DNA of 11,550 bases from positions 1-11,550 of the forward strand of contig JAMOOS010000164.1 in the NCBI GenBank assembly GCA_027065245.1, read 5' to 3'. The position numbers and the translations under genes were made by a program. Below the pieces are notes generated by a model. That model was not told the origin of the DNA. It worked only from the letters and a program-made list of their open reading frames with translations, and searched no databases. Origin of the DNA: Desulfuromonadaceae bacterium. Its GTDB lineage: Bacteria; Desulfobacterota; Desulfuromonadia; Desulfuromonadales; Desulfuromonadaceae. Within the stretch, counting starts at the first letter, position 1. Every line of letters starts with the position of its first letter. This document shows positions 6,653 to 11,550 of this stretch, piece by piece.

Positions 6653-7051
6653 ATGCTGGTAAACAAGGATCAGAAAGCGGTATTTATGTTGGCGCTGCTG
6701 GTGCTGCGCCAGAACAACCTGGTAGTTGACACTCTGCTCAGCGGTGCCGATATTCATCATCCCAAAACCGGGCGCCCCACTATGCTCGACTGGGCAGTGG
6801 ATTATATCCGCTGTCTACCGGAAAATCGCGCCGACCGCGACCTGTTGCGCTATCTACACCTTGACCCTGCTCATCAGTGGACGCCGCAGCAAGCCAAACG
6901 TGCGTCGCTGTGCTACAAGGCGTTCTACCGCTGTCTGGATGAAAAGCGCTTGTACGCCAAAGGAGTAAACTGGCTCAATTCCGGCGGGCGCAAACTGTTG
7001 CAGGACGACCTGCGCGATAAACTTTCAACCCTGTCCATCGTTACTGAATAG
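6653..7051 (+). CDS. Small soluble protein of unknown function, first gene of the ole operon
   Basis: The ATG at 6653 follows GGGAG (6641-6645) at seven bases and gives 132 residues. An upstream in-frame ATG at 6602 would add 17 residues but has no Shine-Dalgarno. The protein has no signal peptide or TM segment and is rich in Leu, Arg and Asp. Residues about 20-48 (VVDTLLSGADI, then PTMLDWAV) faintly resemble a single ankyrin-type repeat, which is not enough to assign a fold. The C-terminal half is basic and helix-prone. The gene ends only 13 bases before oleA with no terminator, so co-transcription with oleABCD is likely. A regulatory or accessory role for Ole is possible but is inference only. 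Confidence 0.75.
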   Translation: MLVNKDQKAVFMLALLVLRQNNLVVDTLLSGADIHHPKTGRPTMLDWAVDYIRCLPENRADRDLLRYLHLDPAHQWTPQQAKRASLCYKAFYRCLDEKRLYAKGVNWLNSGGRKLLQDDLRDKLSTLSIVTE

Positions 7052-7064
7052 AATAATTTTATCA

Positions 7065-8108
7065 ATGCGTTACAACAATGTCTTTATAAATTCCATTAAC
7101 TATGAACTGGCGCCGGTGGTGGTGAGTTCAGCACAGCTTGAGCAGCAGTTGCAGCCACTGTACCAGGCGCTGCACATCGCCGCTGGACAGTTGCAGGCTC
7201 TCACCGGCATCAGCGAACGGCGCTGGTGGCAACCGGGCACACCGCTCTCGCAGGGAGCAGCGGCAGCAGGGCGCAAGGCGCTGCAGCTAAGTGGCATTCC
7301 GGCGCAGCAGATCGGCGCCATCGTCTATACCGGCGTATGCCGCGAACTGTTTGAACCGGCCACCGCCTGCCGCGTGGCCCACGAACTGGGTATCGGCGGC
7401 GAAGCTCTGATATACGATATAAGCAACGCCTGCCTTGGTGTGCTCAACGGCATTCTCGATATTGCCAACCGCATTGAGCTGGGACAGATACGCGCCGGCA
7501 TGGTAGTGGCGTGCGAAAGCGCGCGCGAGCTGAATGAAACTACCATCCGCCGCATGCTGAAACATAAGGAGATGGCTTACTTTATCCGCAACATCGCCAC
7601 CCTCACCGGCGGCAGCGGCGCTGTGGCGGTGGTGCTGAGCGACAACTCGTTTGACAGCCCCGCCGCACACCGGTTGCTCGGCGGGGTGGCCATGGCGGCA
7701 CCGGAGCATCACCAGCTATGCCGCTGGGGCGTTGAGGAATGCGGGCGCGACCAGTTGCGTCAGTTCATGAACACCGACGCCGTGGCGGTAATGAACAACG
7801 GCGTCGCCCTTGGGCGGCGCACCTGGGAACGTTTTTGCGCCGAGCTGAACTGGAGCAGCGCCACGGTAAACCGGGTGGTGTGTCATCAGGTGGGCAGCGC
7901 CCATCAACAGGCGATCCTGAAAGAACTGGCCATCGATCCGGCCAAGGATTTCACCACCTATCAGTTTCTCGGCAATATCGGCACGGTATCTCTGCCCATC
8001 ACCGCCGCCATCGCTGCCGAGCGACGGGTTATAAATACCGGCGACAAAGTGGCCATGCTGGGAATCGGCAGCGGCCTTAACTGCATGATGCTGGGAGTCG
8101 AATGGTGA
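7065..8108 (+). CDS. oleA: OleA, head-to-head acyl condensing thiolase
   Basis: OleA is a thiolase-superfamily enzyme that joins two fatty acyl thioesters by non-decarboxylative Claisen condensation to a 2-alkyl-3-ketoalkanoic acid. The 347-residue length fits the family. The catalytic triad is visible: Cys123 in ISNACLGVLNG, His274 in VCHQVGSAH and Asn304 in FLGNIGTVSLP. The N-terminus (VFINSINYELAPVVVSS) closely recalls Shewanella OleA and supports the ATG at 7065, even though only AT-rich sequence without a Shine-Dalgarno precedes it. Translation may therefore depend on coupling to the gene ending at 7051. FabH-like enzymes share the triad, but the following oleBCD genes settle the call. 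The stop overlaps the oleB start by seven bases. Confidence 0.96.
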   Translation: MRYNNVFINSINYELAPVVVSSAQLEQQLQPLYQALHIAAGQLQALTGISERRWWQPGTPLSQGAAAAGRKALQLSGIPAQQIGAIVYTGVCRELFEPATACRVAHELGIGGEALIYDISNACLGVLNGILDIANRIELGQIRAGMVVACESARELNETTIRRMLKHKEMAYFIRNIATLTGGSGAVAVVLSDNSFDSPAAHRLLGGVAMAAPEHHQLCRWGVEECGRDQLRQFMNTDAVAVMNNGVALGRRTWERFCAELNWSSATVNRVVCHQVGSAHQQAILKELAIDPAKDFTTYQFLGNIGTVSLPITAAIAAERRVINTGDKVAMLGIGSGLNCMMLGVEW

Positions 8109-8989
8109 ACAGACTGCTGCCGTACACAAACCATTTTCTGAAATTGAAAAACGGCATCCGCTATCATTATCTCGATGAGGGGGAAGGCGCGCCGGTGGTA
8201 ATGCTGCATGGCAACCCGAGCTGGTGCTACTACTACCGCAATCTGGTGGAGCGGCTGCGCGGCAGCCACAGGGTTATTGTGCCTGATCATATCGGCTGCG
8301 GCCTGTCGGACAAACCGGGCGACGACAGCTACGACTACACGCTCAGCTCACGCGTTGCCGACCTGGAACAACTGCTGGAGCACCTGGACATCGACCGCGA
8401 CATCACCCTGGTGGTACACGACTGGGGCGGCATGATCGGCATGGCCTACGCCACCCGCTATCCACAGCGCATCGCCAAACTGGTGGTGCTCAACACCAGC
8501 GCCTTCCATCTGCCTGCCAGCAAACCACTGCCCCTGCCGCTTAAAATTTGCCGTGACAGCGCCGTAGGCAGTTTTCTGGTGCGCGCTCTCAACGCCTTTG
8601 CCGTGGCGGCGGCTTTTGTCGGCTGCAAACGCCATCCCATGCCGCGGGCGCTGCGTTGTGCCTACACCGCTCCATACAACAACTGGAAAAACCGCATCGC
8701 CACTCTTCGCTTTGTCCAGGATATTCCCCTGGCTCCCGGCGACAAAGCCTGGGACGAAGTAACCCGGGTGGAGGATAATCTGCACCAGTTGCGCCACAAG
8801 CCGCTACTCATCTGCTGGGGCGAGCGCGACTTTGTGTTTGACCACCACTTTTTAGCCCTGTGGCAGAGTCAGTTTCCGTCGGCGCAGATACACCGCTGCG
8901 CCGACGCCGGGCACTACGTACTGGAGGACGCCGCCAGCGAAATTATCCCGCGCATCTGCGCCTTTATCACCGCCGATACCACAGTATGA
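8102..8989 (+). CDS. oleB: OleB, beta-lactone decarboxylase (alpha/beta hydrolase)
   Basis: OleB decarboxylates the cis-beta-lactone made by OleC to the final internal cis-olefin and CO2. The 295-residue protein has the haloalkane dehalogenase-like alpha/beta hydrolase pattern. This includes an oxyanion HGNPSW near residue 37, nucleophile Asp107 in VVHDWGG (Asp rather than Ser), a likely acid Asp243 in GERDFVF and the catalytic His271 in DAGHYVLED. A cap region lies between about residues 135 and 220. Haloalkane dehalogenases look alike, but the position between oleA and oleC makes OleB by far the better call. Its ATG lies inside the end of oleA (ATGGTGA), pointing to translational coupling. 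It is a separate gene, unlike the OleBC fusions known in some actinobacteria. Confidence 0.95.
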   Translation: MVNRLLPYTNHFLKLKNGIRYHYLDEGEGAPVVMLHGNPSWCYYYRNLVERLRGSHRVIVPDHIGCGLSDKPGDDSYDYTLSSRVADLEQLLEHLDIDRDITLVVHDWGGMIGMAYATRYPQRIAKLVVLNTSAFHLPASKPLPLPLKICRDSAVGSFLVRALNAFAVAAAFVGCKRHPMPRALRCAYTAPYNNWKNRIATLRFVQDIPLAPGDKAWDEVTRVEDNLHQLRHKPLLICWGERDFVFDHHFLALWQSQFPSAQIHRCADAGHYVLEDAASEIIPRICAFITADTTV

Positions 8990-10641
8990 ACACCACCGAC
9001 CACAATATAGCCAGCCACCTGGTACGCCGCGCCGCCGAACGCCCTTACGCAGCGGCGGTAATCTACCCCCACGGTCACGACAGCCAGCGCCGCGTCAGCT
9101 ACACCCATCTCACCTATCGGCAACTGGACAGCTACAGCAACCGCATCGCCGCCGCGCTTGACAACGCCGGAGTCGAGCCGGGGCAGCGCTGTGCCGTTAT
9201 GGTAACAGTAAGTCTCGATTTTTTCGCCATCACCTTCGCCCTGTTCAAACTGGGGGCGGTGCCGGTACTCATCGACCCCGGCATGGGGATAAAAAATATC
9301 AAAACCTGCCTGGCCGAGGCACAACCGCAGGTGTTTATCGGCGTGACCAAAGCACATCTGGCACGGCTGATTATGGGCTGGGGCAAAGATTCAATCCGCC
9401 TCAACATCACCACCGCGGCAGCCTTCTGGCGCGATTGCGTCAGCTTGCGGACACTGTGCAGCAAAGTAGGCGACAGTTGGACCTGCCATCAGCCCGGCAG
9501 CGACGACATCGCCGCCATTTTGTTTACCAGCGGCAGTACCGGCGTGCCCAAGGGGGCAGTGTACAGCTACGCCAATTTCAACGCCCAGATAGACGCCCTG
9601 CGCCGCCTCTACGCCATCGAGCCGGGTGAAATAGACTTATGCACTTTTCCGCTGTTTGCCCTGTTTGCCCCGGCCCTGGGGATGACCGCCGTCATTCCCG
9701 ACATGGACGCCACCCGTCCGGCACGGGTCAATCCGCAGCATATCTTTACCGCCATTGATGACTTTGGCGTCACCAATATGTTCGGTTCTCCGGCACTGCT
9801 GCGTCGCGTGGCCGCCGCCGGAACGAAACAACAGCGCCGCCTACCGACTCTCAAGCGAGTAATCTCCGCCGGTGCACCGGTAAGCGCCGATATTCTGGAA
9901 CAATTTTCCGCCATGCTGGACGACGACAGCGCCATCCACACCCCCTACGGCGCCACCGAGGCGCTGCCGGTATGCTCTGTAGACAGCACCACAATCCTCA
10001 CCACCACCCGCCACCGCACCGAAAACGGCGCCGGCGTATATGTGGGCAAACCGGTGGACAGCATCGAGCTGCATATCATCTCCATTTGCGACAGCGCCAT
10101 AGCCCACTGGGACGATGGCCTGTGCGTAGCCGACGGCACCATCGGCGAGATATGCGTGCGCGGCCCTCAGGTAACCGCCGCCTACTTCAACCGCCCCGAA
10201 TCCACCGCGCTGGGCAAAATCGCCTGCGCCGACGGCGGCTTTATACACCGCATGGGCGATGTCGGCTACCGCGACAAAGACGGCGGTATCTGGTTCTGCG
10301 GCCGCAAAAGCCATCGGGTACAAACAGTTGAAGGCACCATGTTCACTATTCCGTGCGAAGCGGTATTCAACACCCACGCCGCAGTCTACCGCACCGCCCT
10401 GGTGGGCATCGGTAGTGCCCCGAAGCAGACACCGGTACTGTGCGTAGAACTGCACCACTACGGCAACCGCCGCCAGCGCGCCAAAGTAGAGCGGGAGCTG
10501 CGCACTATCGCCGCCCGTTTTGAACACACCAGATCAATACAGCATATTCTTTTTCACCGTTGTTTTCCGGTGGATATCCGCCACAACGCCAAGATATTCC
10601 GGGAGAAACTGGCACTATGGGCACAGAAAAAACTTGGGTAA
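8986..10641 (+). CDS. oleC: OleC, beta-lactone synthetase (AMP-binding family)
   Basis: OleC uses ATP to convert the 2-alkyl-3-hydroxyalkanoic acid from OleD into a beta-lactone. The 551-residue protein shows the adenylation motifs in order: TSGSTGVPKG at residues 181-190, TPYGATEALP near residue 323, MGDVGYRDKDG followed by WFCGRKSHRVQT, and the C-terminal DIRHNAKIFREKL with Lys536 in the position of the catalytic A10 lysine. The start at 8986 (MNTTDHN) overlaps the oleB stop as ATGA, the usual coupled arrangement; a longer in-frame start at 8860 would sit deep inside oleB and is rejected. Acyl-CoA ligases share these motifs, but the RHNAKIFREKLA ending and the operon identify OleC. Confidence 0.96.
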   Translation: MNTTDHNIASHLVRRAAERPYAAAVIYPHGHDSQRRVSYTHLTYRQLDSYSNRIAAALDNAGVEPGQRCAVMVTVSLDFFAITFALFKLGAVPVLIDPGMGIKNIKTCLAEAQPQVFIGVTKAHLARLIMGWGKDSIRLNITTAAAFWRDCVSLRTLCSKVGDSWTCHQPGSDDIAAILFTSGSTGVPKGAVYSYANFNAQIDALRRLYAIEPGEIDLCTFPLFALFAPALGMTAVIPDMDATRPARVNPQHIFTAIDDFGVTNMFGSPALLRRVAAAGTKQQRRLPTLKRVISAGAPVSADILEQFSAMLDDDSAIHTPYGATEALPVCSVDSTTILTTTRHRTENGAGVYVGKPVDSIELHIISICDSAIAHWDDGLCVADGTIGEICVRGPQVTAAYFNRPESTALGKIACADGGFIHRMGDVGYRDKDGGIWFCGRKSHRVQTVEGTMFTIPCEAVFNTHAAVYRTALVGIGSAPKQTPVLCVELHHYGNRRQRAKVERELRTIAARFEHTRSIQHILFHRCFPVDIRHNAKIFREKLALWAQKKLG

Positions 10642-11550
10642 ATGCACTGGTAACCGGCGGCGGCGGTTTTCTCGGCAGCGCCATTGTACGCCACCTGCAT
10701 CGCCACGGCAGCCGCGTAACCACCCTCAACCGCCGTCATTATCCCCACCTTGACCACCTCGACGTCAACCAGTTCAGCGGCGATATCGCCGACTACGCCG
10801 CCGTAAAAGCCGCAGCCAAAAGCTGCGACATAATTTTCCACGTCGCCGCCAAGGCGGGCATCTGGGGCGACTACGCCGACTACCGGCGCTGCAATGTTGT
10901 CGGCACGCAAAATGTCATCAAAGCCTGCCGCGAGCTGGGCATCACCCGCCTGGTCTATACCAGTTCTCCCAGTGTCGTTTTTGCCGGTGACGACATCGAA
11001 GGCGGCGACGAGTCCCTGCCCTACCCGCGCCACTACGAGACCGCCTACCCGGCCACCAAGGCTGAAGCGGAACGGCTGGTTATCGCCGCCAACGACGCCA
11101 CTTTGCATACGGTATCTCTGCGTCCGCACCTCATCTGGGGGCCGGGAGACAATCATCTGGTGCCCCGCATCATCGCCAAAGGTAAAGCGGGTAAACTGCG
11201 TCGCATCGGCAGCGCCAACAAACTGGTGGATTGTGTTTATGTGGATAACGCCGCCGCCGCCCATGTGCTGGCGGCACAACAGCTGGATAACGGCAAGGTG
11301 GCGGGTAAATGCTACTTTATTTCCCAAGACGAGCCGCGACCACTGTGGGACATCGTCAACGACATTCTCGCCTGTGCCGATATCGCTCCAGTGGAAAAAA
11401 AAGTACCGTTTTCAGTCGCCTACACCGCCGGATTTATTCTGGAACAGGCGTACCGTCTACTGGGCAAAAACAGCGAACCGCCCATGACCAGATTTCTGGC
11501 CCGCGAGTTGGCCACCGCCCACTGGTTTAATATTACTGCCGCCCGCCGCG
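10617..11550 (+). CDS. oleD: OleD, 2-alkyl-3-oxoalkanoate reductase (3' partial)
   Basis: OleD is an NADPH-dependent extended short-chain dehydrogenase that reduces the OleA product to the beta-hydroxy acid. From the ATG at 10617 the frame is open for 311 codons to the window end. It shows the Rossmann motif VTGGGGFLGS (residues 12-21), a YTSSPSV segment (114-120) and the catalytic Tyr144-x3-Lys148 in AYPATK. The start lies within the last 25 bases of oleC, with GGGAG at 10601-10605 about eleven bases upstream. Full-length OleD proteins are slightly longer, so little more than the C-terminal end is missing. Other NAD-epimerase-like proteins share the fold; gene order makes OleD the clear choice. 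Confidence 0.95.
   Translation, partial: MGTEKTWVNALVTGGGGFLGSAIVRHLHRHGSRVTTLNRRHYPHLDHLDVNQFSGDIADYAAVKAAAKSCDIIFHVAAKAGIWGDYADYRRCNVVGTQNVIKACRELGITRLVYTSSPSVVFAGDDIEGGDESLPYPRHYETAYPATKAEAERLVIAANDATLHTVSLRPHLIWGPGDNHLVPRIIAKGKAGKLRRIGSANKLVDCVYVDNAAAAHVLAAQQLDNGKVAGKCYFISQDEPRPLWDIVNDILACADIAPVEKKVPFSVAYTAGFILEQAYRLLGKNSEPPMTRFLARELATAHWFNITAARR

Noticed and set aside
6710..6800. Ankyrin-repeat-like stretch in the small gene before oleA
   Set aside because: Only one weak partial repeat is visible; ankyrin domains need several, so no fold is claimed.
8860..8985. Upstream extension of oleC
   Set aside because: It would read 42 Arg-rich residues inside oleB; the ATGA overlap at 8986 gives the normal OleC N-terminus.

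Overview
The window reads as part of a lipid and hydrocarbon biosynthesis locus from a Gram-negative, probably anaerobic, metal- or sulfur-reducing bacterium of the Desulfuromonas/Geobacter/Pelobacter group. The lineage call rests mainly on a triheme c7-type cytochrome whose six His and three CXXCH motifs are spaced as in Geobacter PpcA. A GG-N10-GC sigma-54-like site and moderately high GC are compatible with it. Genus cannot be settled from this sequence alone.

Left part (1-4053, +): the 3' end of a giant polyunsaturated fatty acid (PUFA) synthase gene. What remains is a linker, an acyltransferase (AT) domain and two FabA-like double-hotdog dehydratase (DH) units. This is the order of fused Pfa3/ORFB-type synthases, not of Shewanella, where the AT is on a separate PfaB. 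KS and CLF domains are expected upstream, outside the window.

Middle part (4054-6652): a patchwork of small genes on both strands. In order they are a lipoprotein triheme cytochrome (+, 4150-4596), a strong bidirectional terminator (4610-4642), a two-TM small protein (-, 4683-4931), a two-TM protein (+, 5032-5562) and a one-TM protein of unknown function (-, 5575-6396). The two genes ending near 5562-5575 converge on a nested palindrome. Between 6397 and 6652 is a divergent regulatory region with a candidate sigma-54 promoter.

Right part (6653-11550, +): an operon starting with a small unknown gene (6653-7051), followed by oleA, oleB, oleC and oleD. OleB, oleC and oleD each overlap the gene before them, and oleD runs off the window end. 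OleA condenses two fatty acyl thioesters head-to-head, OleD reduces the beta-keto acid, OleC forms a beta-lactone and OleB decarboxylates it to a long-chain olefin.

How they may work together: in Shewanella, PUFA synthase products feed the Ole enzymes to make a C31 nonaene hydrocarbon. Here the two machineries lie about 2.6-3 kb apart, so the locus is a good candidate for a polyunsaturated hydrocarbon pathway. The cytochrome and the unknown membrane proteins between them have no assigned role in it. No tRNA, rRNA, CRISPR array, transposase or phage gene was seen.
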